DNA of 37,689 bases from Caldilineaceae bacterium (GTDB lineage: Bacteria > Chloroflexota > Anaerolineae > Caldilineales > Caldilineaceae): positions 1 to 37,689 of the forward strand of contig JAJDZJ010000119.1 of assembly GCA_022824685.1 (NCBI GenBank), given 5' to 3'. Shown here one piece after another: positions 1 through 8,923 of the stretch (the first letter of the stretch is position 1; each line of letters begins with the position of its first letter). The position numbers and the translations under genes were made by a program. The notes below the pieces were generated by a model. It was not told the DNA's origin and did no database searches. It saw nothing but the letters and a program-made list of their open reading frames with translations.

Positions 1-970
1 TGGCGGCATCGAGAACGGAAGCTTCGGCGGGGAAGTAGCCGACGCGTTCGATCTCTTCGTTTACGTAGGTCAGGTAGAAGTTGACGAAGGCGGCGACCTG
101 CGGCTTTTCGGCCATGATGCCGGCATCGGAGTAGATGTACAGCGGCCGCGCGAGCGGGTAGCTGCCGTTGTCAACATTGGCGGCAGTGGCGTCAACGCCG
201 TTGATGGCGACGATCTTGAGCGTATCGGCATTTTCCTGGTAATAGGCGTAGCCGAAGTAGCCGACCGCGTAGGGGCTGCCGGTGACGCCCTGGACGAGGA
301 CGTTGTCATCCTCGGACAGCTGGATGGCGTCGGCGCTCAGGATGGGCTCCTTGTCCTCGTCGAAGACCTCTTCGACGAAGTAGTCGAAGGTGCCGCTGTC
401 GGTGCCGGGGCTGAAGCGCTGGATCGGCTCTGCCGGCCAGTCCGGGTTGACGTCCGCCCAGGTGGTAGCGGTGGAGAAGACGAGAGCGAGCTCATCGAGG
501 GACAGGTTGTCGACGAAGTCATTGTCCTTGCTGACGGTGACGGCAAGGGCGTCGGTGCCGACGCGGAACTCGATCGGAATGCGGTCGATGGCGGCGCAGG
601 ATTCCCGTTCGGAGTCTTTGATCGCTCTGCTGGCGTTGGAGACGTCAGATTCGCCGGCGACGCAGAATCGCTCGAAACCGGCGCCGCTGCCGATGCTGTC
701 GATGGTGATGTTGTCGGCGTAGCCTTCGTCCTTGAAGCGTTCGGCCATGGCCTCAGACAAGGGGAAGACTGTGGAGCTGCCGGCGGTGATGATGTCACCG
801 GTCACTTCCAGGGGATTTACCTCGGGCAGGCCATCAGTTGTCTCTGCGGCAGCCATCGCGCTCCTGTTCATGGCAGGCTCATCAGCTGAAGCTTCCTCTT
901 CAGATGAGCCCCCGCACGCAGCAAGCACGAGTCCTGCTATGAGGAACCATATAAGCAGTAAACGACGCAT
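1..970 (-). CDS. pstS: Phosphate ABC transporter substrate-binding lipoprotein PstS (C-terminus cut by window edge)
   Basis: Binds inorganic phosphate outside the membrane and delivers it to the PstCAB importer. The frame is open from an ATG at 970 to the window edge, giving 323 residues without a stop. Residues 1-19 form a lipoprotein signal with lipobox LAAC (Cys19), so the mature protein is probably lipid-anchored. Typical PstS features follow: TAGSSTVFPL near residue 62, GSGAGFERF, a SDVSNASRAI segment and SPGTDSGTF, the usual phosphate-contacting Ser/Thr/Gly loops. A strong ribosome site (AAAGGAG) lies 7 bases before the ATG. The PhoB/PhoR pair upstream on the same strand fits control by phosphate limitation; pstC, pstA and pstB would be expected beyond position 1. 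Family certain from motifs; only the C-terminal end is missing. Confidence 0.93.
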   Translation of the reverse strand, partial: MRRLLLIWFLIAGLVLAACGGSSEEEASADEPAMNRSAMAAAETTDGLPEVNPLEVTGDIITAGSSTVFPLSEAMAERFKDEGYADNITIDSIGSGAGFERFCVAGESDVSNASRAIKDSERESCAAIDRIPIEFRVGTDALAVTVSKDNDFVDNLSLDELALVFSTATTWADVNPDWPAEPIQRFSPGTDSGTFDYFVEEVFDEDKEPILSADAIQLSEDDNVLVQGVTGSPYAVGYFGYAYYQENADTLKIVAINGVDATAANVDNGSYPLARPLYIYSDAGIMAEKPQVAAFVNFYLTYVNEEIERVGYFPAEASVLDAA

Positions 971-1026
971 TTTCACTCCTTTGACGAATGTCACTTTGGT
1001 TGTCCTACAGTGGAGAGTTGGGCTTT

Positions 1027-1046
1027 GCAAATCGGAGGCGATTTGC
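1027..1046 (-). promoter_or_regulatory. Perfect inverted repeat in pstS leader
   Basis: GCAAATCG at 1027-1034 and CGATTTGC at 1039-1046 form an 8-bp perfect stem with a 4-base loop, 57 bases upstream of the pstS ATG. Read as pstS mRNA the loop contains CCUC, which can pair with the GGAG of the pstS ribosome site. It could be an operator, an RNA switch or a simple stabilising hairpin; no U-tract follows, so it is not a standard terminator. Confidence 0.35.
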
Positions 1047-1152
1047 CCCCGGGGCTTCGTCACAATGGAACCAGTTACGACCGTCAAATTCCAATGCAAA
1101 CATAAGCCTATCCCAACGAAGTTAATGACATGTGATGAAACGCAGGCCGGGC

Positions 1153-1196
1153 GTTAACAGCTCTTATTGGTTATGTTAAGAACCATTTAACAGCAG
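1153..1196 (-). promoter_or_regulatory. Candidate PHO box: 11-bp phased direct repeats upstream of pstS
   Basis: GTTAA occurs at 1153 and 1175 and TTTAA at 1186, with a weaker TTATT unit at 1164, so four units fall on an 11-bp phase. OmpR/PhoB-family regulators bind direct repeats on this period. The position upstream of pstS and the linked PhoB/PhoR genes support the reading. The exact consensus in this phylum is not known to me, and the distance to the pstS ATG (about 180 bases) is longer than usual. Confidence 0.4.
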
Positions 1197-1355
1197 GTCC
1201 GGCAATGTTCTCGATTGGGGATCAGGTCATTGGCGGAAAGCTGAACCATGCAAAACTCCAATGAAGGTTCAATTGAGCCGACCGCCACCATCCTGACCGG
1301 CGATGGCACTCTCCTGTGGCAAAGGACACACCGTGGCACTCTTTGTAAAGAGCGC

Positions 1356-1832
1356 CTAAAGTGGCACTGAGGCGTGCCGGTAGAGCCTTCGCAACAGTTC
1401 CTGTCGACCCGACGGATCCTCAAAGACATGGGCCATTGTGTCCAGGTCGGAGCGTACTTCAGGTGTATCCTCAAGCCTGAGGACCTCGTTTGAGGACGTC
1501 AAGAGGCCAGACTCCTTCAGCTCTTCAATCACTTCATCCAGAGCTGGCGCGTCCGTAAAGGTCACTTGGCGCACATATTCGCGGTTGATCCTGTCCTGTT
1601 GCGAATGCTTGTGCATAAAGAGCAGGAACCAGATCTTGTGGAACGAGTCGATTCTTCGATGCAGTATGAACTTCTCGAGTGAGTCCGGTAGCATTTGCCA
1701 CCCAATCCTTTCTTGAGGCCCGGATCGCGTTGCCTGGCGGAGGATTCTCCCTTGCACAGGCACTTCTCTTATAGGCACATGAGGTGGAACGTCAGGCTGT
1801 TCCGGGCGAGTTTTCTTTGTCATCTTTTTCAT
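1356..1832 (-). CDS. Hypothetical protein, possibly winged-helix-like
   Basis: A 158-residue protein not recognised with certainty. Residues 1-45 are basic and Pro-rich, probably disordered. Residues 48-75 form an amphipathic helix rich in aromatics (SLEKFILHRRIDSFHK). Residues 80-115 alternate helix, turn and helix (REYVRQVTFTDAP then LDEVIEELKESGLL), followed by a short strand-like segment. That resembles a winged helix, and the pattern of a regulatory or adaptor protein. The last 25 residues (DPSGRQELLRRLYRHA) form a charged helix. It sits between phoR and pstS on the same strand, so a role linked to phosphate response is possible but unproven. The ATG at 1832 lacks a clear ribosome site; an ATG at 1823 is an alternative. 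Confidence 0.6.
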   Translation of the reverse strand: MKKMTKKTRPEQPDVPPHVPIREVPVQGRILRQATRSGPQERIGWQMLPDSLEKFILHRRIDSFHKIWFLLFMHKHSQQDRINREYVRQVTFTDAPALDEVIEELKESGLLTSSNEVLRLEDTPEVRSDLDTMAHVFEDPSGRQELLRRLYRHASVPL

Positions 1833-2443
1833 GTCGACTTGAAGCTTAGGCGGTTTCGATTAACGTGTCGTAGAGATGACGTAAATGGAGAGTTAGGAGT
1901 CGGTTAAAGGAGGGTGAGCCTCTGAAGAGCATAATGGCGTGAGAAGTGGGAGACAGGATACAGCTGGCTCGCGAGGCCTCGTAATCCCCGCACGCCGAGG
2001 GCCGCGAGCCGCCCTGAGGCAACTCCCTCTTTCGCCGCTCAGGAACTTGACGAATGAATTGATGAAAGGGCCTGATATCAGTCGTGAGAAGCCGGAAACG
2101 CGACAAGAGCTGTCGAACTCTGAAGCGCCGTGGTCGGGCACTTAAGAAACCGGGATCCCGATTTGGGCCGTGGCTAATGCCGGCAATCGCTCAGAGCGCC
2201 AATTTTCTTACGGCGTGTGCGCCCGTCATCTTCAGATTGCTAAGGGAGAGTTGGCGAAAGGGTGCGAAGGTGAAGAGGTTGGAGGTTTTGCGGCGGGTGG
2301 TCTCCCGTCAAAGAGAGGCCGCTTGCACCAGCCCAATGGGAGAGCGGGCTCGCCGGACTGGAGTTCTGGTTCATCGAAAACCGTTTGGCTGTCGCAGCTC
2401 TGGCCGACTTAGTCCTCTTCTCCAGCCGGGCTGGGGAGCCAAG
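1833..2443. other. Intergenic region without identifiable gene
   Basis: About 610 bases between the histidine kinase and the small hypothetical protein. Short open frames exist on both strands but show no recognisable motif, ribosome site or coding bias. The 10-bp palindrome CGGGATCCCG lies at 2152-2161. No tRNA-like or terminator-like structure was found. It could be a decayed gene remnant. Confidence 0.4.
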
Positions 2444-4396
2444 CTAGGTCGTAAACTGGCCCTGATTGCCGTTCGCGGCGACGGAGAGCGTAAACGAAAA
2501 GGTGCTGCCGCGACTCTCGATGCTCTCAACCCAAATCCGGCCGTTGTGTGCCTGAACAATATGCTTGGCAATCGCCAGACCCAGGCCTGTGCCGCCTCCT
2601 GCGCGGGCCCTGTCGGTCTTGTAGAATCGCTCGAAAATACGGTCGGTGTCCTCAAAGGGGACGCCGATCCCCGTGTCATTGACGGAAATCGTCACCTGGC
2701 GGGAGTCCGGTTCTGCGACTGCAGAGATCTTGACCGAGCCACCGGCAGATGAGAATTTCAACGCGTTGTGGACGAGATTTGTTATCACCTGGTGGATTCG
2801 TTCGGCATCGGCGAAGACACGCGGGAGGCGCGGCGGCAGATCGACGATAAGGTCGATATGGCTGCGGGCCGCAAGCGGTTGCAGTCGCTCTACGGGAGTC
2901 AAAACAGTCTCGCTGACCGGGACTGGCCGAAAGCGAAAGGGTACCTGTCCCGATTCAATGCGCGAGAGCTCAAGTAACTCACGGACCATTTGGGCAAGCG
3001 AATCAACCTCAGTTTCAATGCGGTCGAGAAAGTGGGGCGCGGCATCCGGATCGTCGATCGCGCCATCGCGCAAAGTCTCGGTAAGGGCCTGAAGCGAGGC
3101 AAGAGGCGTTCGCAGTTCGTGCGAGATATTGCTAACGAAGTCGCGCCGGACTCTTTCCAGCCGGTGAACCTTGGTCATGTCCTGGAGAAGCACGATGAAG
3201 CCATCACTTCCACCGGCGACAAATGGAAGGGCTATTACGCGCAAAGTGCGGTTTCCCCACTGAAAGATGCTCTCCGCCTGCTGCCCGTCATTGCGGCATT
3301 CCTCCCACGTTTCAACGATTCGGTGATCCTTTACAATCTGGGCTAACGGCAGCCCTCGAAACCCTTGCCTGCGGCCATGAAGGTGGGGGGAGCCAGCCTC
3401 AGTGGGACGCGGCGTGGTCTCATTCGCCGTTCCTGGTGTTTCACGTTCGACGTCCGCCTGTGATTGGGCCTCCCTTACACCGTCCAACCCGACCATGTGG
3501 GCCGCGACCAGGTTGCAAAGCCGAACCCGCCCCTCGCTATCCAGGATGAAGACGCCGTCAACCAGGTTATCCAGGACGGAGTTGAGCCGTTCCCGTTCAC
3601 GTGAGACAGTCGCGACCTGTGAACGTAGTCGTTCGCTCAAACGGTTGAAGACCCTGGAAAGCTGTCCGGCCTCGTCGGATGCCCGCGGTTCAAGGCGGAT
3701 GCCTAATTCACTTTGAGCCAGACCGGCTGCAACGCGCAGCAAATCTCGGAGAGGGAGTGAAGTCCGTCGGGCAACGAGATAGGCGGCGCAGCCAGCCAAG
3801 GCCAGAGCCAGCAGAGTTGCGAACAGGATGGTGCTGCGAAGTTGATTGGGCGCAAGGGCAACATCCGAACTTGGGACTGAGATGCCCACGACGCCCAAGG
3901 CGCTATCGAGTTGCCTGCGGTCGCCGTCGGCCGGCGCCTCCGTTAGGGGCTGCACCGCCGCGGCCGCAAAAAACATCTCTGAGCCCAGCGTCCTGCTTCT
4001 GCGTATGGAGTTCCCTGTCCCTTCCGCAAGGGCGGCACGGAATTCAGGCTGCTGGGCTATTCCCGTCATGGTCAAAGGATTGGTGTGCGAGTCCGCCAAG
4101 ACCTTGCCGTCGGTTAGGGACACGGTAACCCGCGCGTCCAACTGATCGCTCCAGGCGAGCGCCAGGTGCGCCAGTTCCCTGTCACCCGCTTGCCAGCGCG
4201 ACTCGGCTAACCCCATTCTAAGTTGGACGTCGCTGGAAAGCAGTCGGGCAACGGTCGTCAAGCGTTCACGCGCCTGGCCGGCATGGTATAGATTGAACTG
4301 ATAGAGGGCAAAGAAAGAGAGGGCTGCAAGCAGGGCAGCGGTCAAAAGGAAGAACTGTACGGTGATTCGCCAGCGGATTGAGCGAAACCGGAGCAT
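2444..4396 (-). CDS. phoR: PhoR-type sensor histidine kinase
   Basis: Membrane sensor kinase that autophosphorylates and passes phosphate to the response regulator encoded just upstream. From the chosen ATG (4396) the protein has 650 residues: a first membrane helix at about 11-34, an extracytoplasmic sensor loop, a second helix near 187-209, HAMP, a PAS-like domain with an inserted acidic/Pro-rich stretch, then HisKA with the H-box SNISHELRTPL, and a HATPase with N-box (NLVHNALKFS), G1 (NDTGIGVP) and G2 (GTGLGLAIAKHIV). The frame continues upstream to a TTG at 4492 inside the regulator's last codons, but the ATG start places the first membrane helix at the usual distance from the N-terminus. 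The PhoR name rests on domain order, the OmpR-type partner and nearby pstS. Confidence 0.85.
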   Translation of the reverse strand: MLRFRSIRWRITVQFFLLTAALLAALSFFALYQFNLYHAGQARERLTTVARLLSSDVQLRMGLAESRWQAGDRELAHLALAWSDQLDARVTVSLTDGKVLADSHTNPLTMTGIAQQPEFRAALAEGTGNSIRRSRTLGSEMFFAAAAVQPLTEAPADGDRRQLDSALGVVGISVPSSDVALAPNQLRSTILFATLLALALAGCAAYLVARRTSLPLRDLLRVAAGLAQSELGIRLEPRASDEAGQLSRVFNRLSERLRSQVATVSRERERLNSVLDNLVDGVFILDSEGRVRLCNLVAAHMVGLDGVREAQSQADVERETPGTANETTPRPTEAGSPHLHGRRQGFRGLPLAQIVKDHRIVETWEECRNDGQQAESIFQWGNRTLRVIALPFVAGGSDGFIVLLQDMTKVHRLERVRRDFVSNISHELRTPLASLQALTETLRDGAIDDPDAAPHFLDRIETEVDSLAQMVRELLELSRIESGQVPFRFRPVPVSETVLTPVERLQPLAARSHIDLIVDLPPRLPRVFADAERIHQVITNLVHNALKFSSAGGSVKISAVAEPDSRQVTISVNDTGIGVPFEDTDRIFERFYKTDRARAGGGTGLGLAIAKHIVQAHNGRIWVESIESRGSTFSFTLSVAANGNQGQFTT

Positions 4397-4469
4397 CTGT
4401 TTGTACTGGTAGTGCGGGACGCTCTTTGAGGGATGCGAGGTTTGAGGTCCTGCAGCGGAAGCGGCGGGG

Positions 4470-5195
4470 CTATCCGTCAAAGCGATATCCAATGCCCCGT
4501 ACAGTCAGAATGCGTTGCGGGTTAGCTGGATCAACCTCGATTTTCTCTCTCAGCCAGCGAATATGAACATCGACTGTGCGGCTGCCCCCGTCGAAGTCCC
4601 AACCCCAAACTCGTTCGAGTATCAGGCTCCGGCCCAAGGCGATGCCCCGATTGCGGGCAAGGAAGATGAGCAGTTCAAACTCCTTCGGTTTCATTGCCAG
4701 CACATCCCCATCGCGTCGGACTTCAATTCTTCCTTCGTCGATCACCAGGTCCTCAAAGGTAAAGACCGCACCGACGTCTAGCGCTGCGGAAACTGTCTGA
4801 CCTGAGCTCTCGATCTCTTCGCGCAGCAGCCGTACCCGGCGCAGGTGCGCCTTAACTCTTGCCTGAAGTTCCCTCATGCTGAACGGTTTTGTCAGATAAT
4901 CGTCTGCGCCTACTTCGAGGCCGACAATCTTGTCTACCTCTTCATCCTTTGCCGTCAACATGATAATTGGGAGGCTCATCTCCTGCCGCAAAATTCGGCA
5001 AATCTCGAAGCCATCCAACCCGGGCAACATGACATCGAGGATCACCAGGTCCGGCTTCTCGCTTCTCGCCGTCGGCAGAGCCGTGACGCCGTCCGACGCA
5101 GTGATGACCTCATATCCCTGCCGCACCAGATTGTACTTGAGGGTTTCAAGCAGCGTCGGCTCGTCTTCAACAATCAACAGTTTTGTCTTGCTCAA
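4470..5195 (-). CDS. phoB: PhoB/OmpR-family response regulator
   Basis: Transcription factor activated by phosphorylation. The receiver domain (residues 1-120) starts KLLIVEDEP, has the phospho-acceptor Asp in [10 protein letters not shown], the switch Thr in [10 protein letters not shown] and the Lys in [10 protein letters not shown]-terminal winged-helix DNA-binding domain follows with [11 protein letters not shown] and the recognition region [16 protein letters not shown]. The start chosen is TTG at 5195, with GGGAGAG placed 8 bases upstream and the receiver beginning at once; an in-frame ATG at 5246 would add 17 residues of no domain character. The 241-residue length fits PhoB. It is the first gene of the regulator-kinase pair and probably controls pstS through the repeats at 1153-1196. 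Confidence 0.9.
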   Translation of the reverse strand: MSKTKLLIVEDEPTLLETLKYNLVRQGYEVITASDGVTALPTARSEKPDLVILDVMLPGLDGFEICRILRQEMSLPIIMLTAKDEEVDKIVGLEVGADDYLTKPFSMRELQARVKAHLRRVRLLREEIESSGQTVSAALDVGAVFTFEDLVIDEGRIEVRRDGDVLAMKPKEFELLIFLARNRGIALGRSLILERVWGWDFDGGSRTVDVHIRWLREKIEVDPANPQRILTVRGIGYRFDG

Positions 5196-5320
5196 GGAAC
5201 GAGCTCTCCCGAAGTCATAGTTGAGGGTTGCGAATCGACGATCCAATGCCGCCGAAACCGGTCGAAGGTCTCTCGCAACGCCTTCACGGTGGGCGGTCTG
5301 TGGGCGCCGCTTCCCCGACC

Positions 5321-6997
5321 TTACTCCAGCAGGACGCTTTCGTGCAAAGAGCCGGCGCGGTCGCTGAGAATGTTGAGATTGATTTCAGCTCCGGCGGGGC
5401 CCCGCAACATCCATTCGCCCCAAGCGCGATTGTCGGTCGGGCTTGCGGCGTAGATGGGCGTTACCGAGAGCTTGCTGCTTCGTCCTTCCAGGTGTCCAAT
5501 CTCCAGCTTTTTGTGCCCGCTCGTGATCTGAACGTCTGGGGACACTTTGAGCTCGACGCGAATGGGCCTCATTGCTTTGCGGTTTCGCCCCTGGGCGCTT
5601 GTATAGGTTGGGAAGAAGCCGCTGTTCTCTACAACCAGCCGCAACCGGTAGTCCCCTTCCGTTGAGAGTCGTTCCACCAGGAGAGTGTGGAGGGTCAATC
5701 GCGGCAGCATATCGGCCAGCGACAGGACGAACGCTGCGTTCGCCTTCGCCTCTTCGCCCATAAAGCTGGGAGGCGGATTCCGCCAGGTGTACATCCTGTC
5801 GTATCCACCTATCTCAACCGGCCCAAGTTGCGGATGCTCGAATGGGTACCACTCCACCAAAGGCGGGTCTTCACAGTTCTCCTCCAACCACTCCAGGATT
5901 CTCACGTCATCCTGATGAGGATGTTTCCGAAACCAATCAATGAAATCCCGGTCCTTTATCCCTGCTCTGCCCGGCAGATCCCACAGTTCGATCGTGAACG
6001 AATACATCCCCAAATGGTCATAGACCCAGTCGTCGAAACCTCCCGTTGTAACTTGCTTGGGATGATAGCGAAAGCCATGGAAGACCGACAGACAGGGGTA
6101 CCCGGTTGCCTCCTTCCCTCTTTCGCCCATCATCTCATAGACCCAGAGGTCGCCCGTCTCCATCTTTTCGTCCGGCCTTGTACTGAATGGCCGCAGGATG
6201 ACGCCGCTTTGTGTGTGGTAGGTTAGCGCTACATTGATGTTGTTGCGCCGGCTGAAAAAGTCTACGACGGCGCGGATCTCCTCTTCAGAGCCGGGAAACG
6301 GCCCCGCGCCCGCCTGCGTCGATTCAGGCTGCCATTCAAAGGGGAAGTTGCGGTTAAAATCCAGTCCTTGCAACGGCCTGGCCACCTGGAATGTGACACC
6401 GTCGTAATCTTCAATCTTGCCCTCAGGCAAAAGTCGATAAAAGCTGCCATCATGCTCGTCCGGCCCTCGCTTTTCCATCAGCCGCGGGTTCAGCGAACTG
6501 ACCTTCCAGTCGCCGTGGGGATCAGGAACACGCATCTGCAGAATGCGCCCATCACCATCCATGTCCTCTTCATGCAGACCGGCCAAGGGCTCCGGAAAAG
6601 GGTAGGGACGCGTTCCGGATCGAACATACTGTGGTCGGTCCGCGAGCGCAAGGGCGGCGCCGTCCGGATTCAGACGGGGCACAATGTAAAAGGCGCCATT
6701 ATCGAGCAGCCGACTGCACTGCGCGTCAGTTCCGAAACCTGAGAGAAGTGTGTAAGCGACACGGAGGGCTACTGTCGTGCCGGCGACTTCGGTCGCATGG
6801 ATGTTCGCGTCGATCCAGAGGGCAGGCTTGTCCTCATCCGAACCTGTCTCACGATTGGTCAGAGTCAGCAGATGGATGGGTCTGCCTTCGTGGCTCCTGC
6901 CAAGTTCGGAAAGCCGAGCCAGCTGAGGATAGCTGTCTGTCCACTCGCGCAAAATGGAGGCCAGCTCTGTGTTGTTGAAGTACCGGCAAAAGTCCAT
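5321..6997 (-). CDS. M14-family zinc carboxypeptidase-like protein
   Basis: Predicted zinc metallopeptidase releasing C-terminal residues from peptides. From the chosen ATG (6997) the protein has 558 residues. M14 landmarks are all present: zinc-binding HxxE in [13 protein letters not shown] after it, the substrate-binding Arg in FNRNFP, the third zinc ligand in TYHTQSG and the catalytic Glu in [12 protein letters not shown]-terminal beta-rich domain of about 130 residues follows. No signal peptide is visible, so it may be cytoplasmic. GGAAAGAG lies 5 bases before the ATG at 6997; a longer frame to 7162 would run into the M20 gene, which ends at 7077, so it is rejected. The M20 peptidase gene lies 79 bases upstream, suggesting co-transcription and linked peptide breakdown. 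Substrate unknown. Confidence 0.88.
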   Translation of the reverse strand: MDFCRYFNNTELASILREWTDSYPQLARLSELGRSHEGRPIHLLTLTNRETGSDEDKPALWIDANIHATEVAGTTVALRVAYTLLSGFGTDAQCSRLLDNGAFYIVPRLNPDGAALALADRPQYVRSGTRPYPFPEPLAGLHEEDMDGDGRILQMRVPDPHGDWKVSSLNPRLMEKRGPDEHDGSFYRLLPEGKIEDYDGVTFQVARPLQGLDFNRNFPFEWQPESTQAGAGPFPGSEEEIRAVVDFFSRRNNINVALTYHTQSGVILRPFSTRPDEKMETGDLWVYEMMGERGKEATGYPCLSVFHGFRYHPKQVTTGGFDDWVYDHLGMYSFTIELWDLPGRAGIKDRDFIDWFRKHPHQDDVRILEWLEENCEDPPLVEWYPFEHPQLGPVEIGGYDRMYTWRNPPPSFMGEEAKANAAFVLSLADMLPRLTLHTLLVERLSTEGDYRLRLVVENSGFFPTYTSAQGRNRKAMRPIRVELKVSPDVQITSGHKKLEIGHLEGRSSKLSVTPIYAASPTDNRAWGEWMLRGPAGAEINLNILSDRAGSLHESVLLE

Positions 6998-7076
6998 ATC
7001 TCTTTCCGTCTCCAAGCTGACCTGGAAGAGGGCAGCGCCTTTTTCCAGGTTCTCGTGTGTGCTGTTACGAACGGAA

Positions 7077-8237
7077 TCAAGGAGAAAGTTCCAGCAGGAG
7101 CAACGTAAGGATGGCAGCCCTCTCGGCGATCTTGTCCACCTCGATGTGTTCATGGTCGGCATGGGCGCCGTCCCCCGGAATGCCGAGCCCGTCCAAGGTT
7201 GGAACGCCCAAGGCGCCCGTCAGGTTGCCATCGCTGCCACCCCCTGTCCCGGCCTCCTCCAAGTCGATGCCAAGCGGACGCGCGATCCGCCGCGCCTGTT
7301 CGAAGAGCCCTCCAGTAACGCTTCTCTCCAGCGGAGGGCGGTTCTCTCCGCCTGTCACCACCAGCTCAGTGCCGCTTACGTTCGGCTGAAGCCCCATTAT
7401 GGCCTCGCCTACCCGGCCCGTCTCCTCTTCAGTCCAAGCTCGTACATCGATGTGCGCCTCGGCATGGGCGGCCACGACGTTAGAGCGAGTGCCCGCGGTT
7501 ACGACTCCGACGTTCACTGTCGTGCCGGCCGCAAGGTCCGTCAGGCCGTGGAGAGCGAGAATCTGATGGGCCATTTCCTGGACGGCGCTGACACCCTTCT
7601 CCGGTTCAACACCCGCATGGGCGGCCCTGCCCTTAATTTTCAGGGAAAAGTGGGAACTGCCTTTGCGGGCTGTTTTCAATTTGCCGCCAGGCAAGGGCGG
7701 CTCCAGAACCAGAACGTAAGCGGCGCGGCTTGCCTCCTCCTCGATCAGTTCGCGGGAAGTCTGGCTGCCCACCTCCTCGTCCGAAGTCGCCAGCAAAGTC
7801 AACGGCCGGGGCAACCGAAGTCCAAGGCTTTGAATCCCTCGCAACGTACAATCGGCCAGCGCCAGGCTCGACTTCATATCGAAGATGCCGGGCCCGTATG
7901 CCCAGCCCAGGTCGTCCACGCGAAATGGATGGGACGCCAAAGAGCCGACCGGCCAAACGGTGTCATAGTGGCAGAGAATCAGAGCCGGCGCCGCGTCCAG
8001 TTTTTCAACAAATTGCCTTTTATCAAAGCGGCCTCGCAAGTGGTTGCCCCTTGTTGGACTGGAAATTGTCTCTGTCTCCAAGCCGGCTCCCGAAAAGCGC
8101 TCCGAAAGTCGTTCGACAAAGATGTCCAGTCGCTCCTTATCGTTTGAGGGCGTCTCCTCCCTTACCAGGTCGCCGATGGTCTGCAGGATCTGGGTCTCCT
8201 GTTCCTGATAGAAGCCGATCAGTTCAGTGGGGTTCAT
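7077..8237 (-). CDS. M20-family metallopeptidase (glutamate carboxypeptidase-like)
   Basis: Predicted two-zinc exopeptidase or deacylase of the CPG2/ArgE/DapE group, 386 residues. Motifs in order: first zinc His in LILCHYDTVWP, bridging Asp in GPGIFDMKSS, catalytic Glu pair in ATSDEEVGS, a dimerisation domain beginning near residue 195 with GRAAHAGVEP, then GTGGGSDGN and HADHEHI at the C-terminal zinc site. These match the carboxypeptidase G2 branch better than DapE. The ATG at 8237 is preceded by AGGAG at 6 bases. The M14 gene follows 79 bases downstream on the same strand. Cytoplasmic, no signal peptide. Substrate cannot be told from sequence; N-acyl amino acids or folate/peptide glutamates are usual for relatives. 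Confidence 0.92.
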   Translation of the reverse strand: MNPTELIGFYQEQETQILQTIGDLVREETPSNDKERLDIFVERLSERFSGAGLETETISSPTRGNHLRGRFDKRQFVEKLDAAPALILCHYDTVWPVGSLASHPFRVDDLGWAYGPGIFDMKSSLALADCTLRGIQSLGLRLPRPLTLLATSDEEVGSQTSRELIEEEASRAAYVLVLEPPLPGGKLKTARKGSSHFSLKIKGRAAHAGVEPEKGVSAVQEMAHQILALHGLTDLAAGTTVNVGVVTAGTRSNVVAAHAEAHIDVRAWTEEETGRVGEAIMGLQPNVSGTELVVTGGENRPPLERSVTGGLFEQARRIARPLGIDLEEAGTGGGSDGNLTGALGVPTLDGLGIPGDGAHADHEHIEVDKIAERAAILTLLLLELSP

Positions 8238-8305
8238 TCGTCTCTCCTGCTGGGAGGGCTATTGCTTACGGCGCCGCAAGGCCAGTCCAAACTCCGCAGA
8301 ATTCG

Positions 8306-8863
8306 CTATCTTCCGAAGCCAAATTCAACTGCGCTGAAGAAGATAGGAACAATTGCGATGGCGCCGAAAAGAATTGCCATGATTTCAAGATACACCCAAC
8401 CTTGGGCTACCCGCAGCCAAACGCGCCTTGCGTCTGTGGCCGCACGCTCCTTTTTGCGGGCAATATATCTGACGATATGCTGCTCCGACGGCTCTACTTT
8501 CTCAAGGGGCATGACTGTCCAACCAGCCTGCTGGAAGATGCCAGGGAATGAAGTCACAAATCTGTGGGCGCCATAGCCGAAGGGAAGTAGGACGAACGCG
8601 ACATAAGCCGCGGTACCGATGAGAAGCTCAAACGGCCGCGGCTCGAACGGGCTAAAGAACGAAAAAAGATCCAACCACATCCATCCCAGAAAGCCGACTC
8701 CCGGCGCCGCCAGTATCCAGTGGCCCAAGCCCCCTGCGCTTGGCGTGGCCTCAACAAGGTGCGCTTGTACCTTCCGCCGCTCCTTTCGCTTCGAATTGGC
8801 GTCGAGTGTCAACTGGTCACTCCATGCGTTAGAGCAGAATCTGTCGGTACTTCCCCTGGGCAT
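8306..8863 (-). CDS. Hypothetical membrane protein, three predicted helices
   Basis: A 185-residue protein with no recognised family. A charged N-terminus (about 45 residues with a RKERRK stretch) is followed by hydrophobic segments near residues 48-70, 80-100 and 155-180. A cytoplasmic or exposed loop of about 50 residues between helices 2 and 3 contains EPSEQHIVRYIARKKERA. The ATG at 8863 has a weak ribosome site, so the true start may be an internal TTG. It lies between the NYN-domain gene and the M20 peptidase on the same strand, with about 60-70 bases on each side, so it may be part of one transcription unit. Function unknown. Confidence 0.65.
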   Translation of the reverse strand: MPRGSTDRFCSNAWSDQLTLDANSKRKERRKVQAHLVEATPSAGGLGHWILAAPGVGFLGWMWLDLFSFFSPFEPRPFELLIGTAAYVAFVLLPFGYGAHRFVTSFPGIFQQAGWTVMPLEKVEPSEQHIVRYIARKKERAATDARRVWLRVAQGWVYLEIMAILFGAIAIVPIFFSAVEFGFGR

Positions 8864-8923
8864 TCTGATGGATGGGGGTCAAGCGTCTTGTCCGACACCT
8901 CTTCGACAATCGCGGCGAAACTC

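Larger units (their letters stand above)
971..1355 (-). other. pstS upstream/leader region, no gene
   Basis: About 385 bases between the small protein ending at 1356 and pstS. It holds the leader hairpin (1027-1046), the candidate PHO box (1153-1196) and three TGGCACT repeats (1304, 1334, 1362). No credible reading frame was seen on either strand. Confidence 0.6.

Noticed and set aside
1362-1377. TGGCACT resembling a sigma-54 -24 element
   Set aside because: The -12 element is poor, no gene lies downstream on that strand, and sigma-54 is generally not expected in this phylum.
6998-7162. N-terminal extension of the M14 gene
   Set aside because: It would overlap the 3' end of the M20 gene; a good ribosome site precedes ATG 6997 and the extension has no domain.
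6954-8147. 397-codon plus-strand open frame
   Set aside because: Antisense to the M20 peptidase, which carries all family motifs; the translated frame has no domain character and is an effect of GC-rich codon use.
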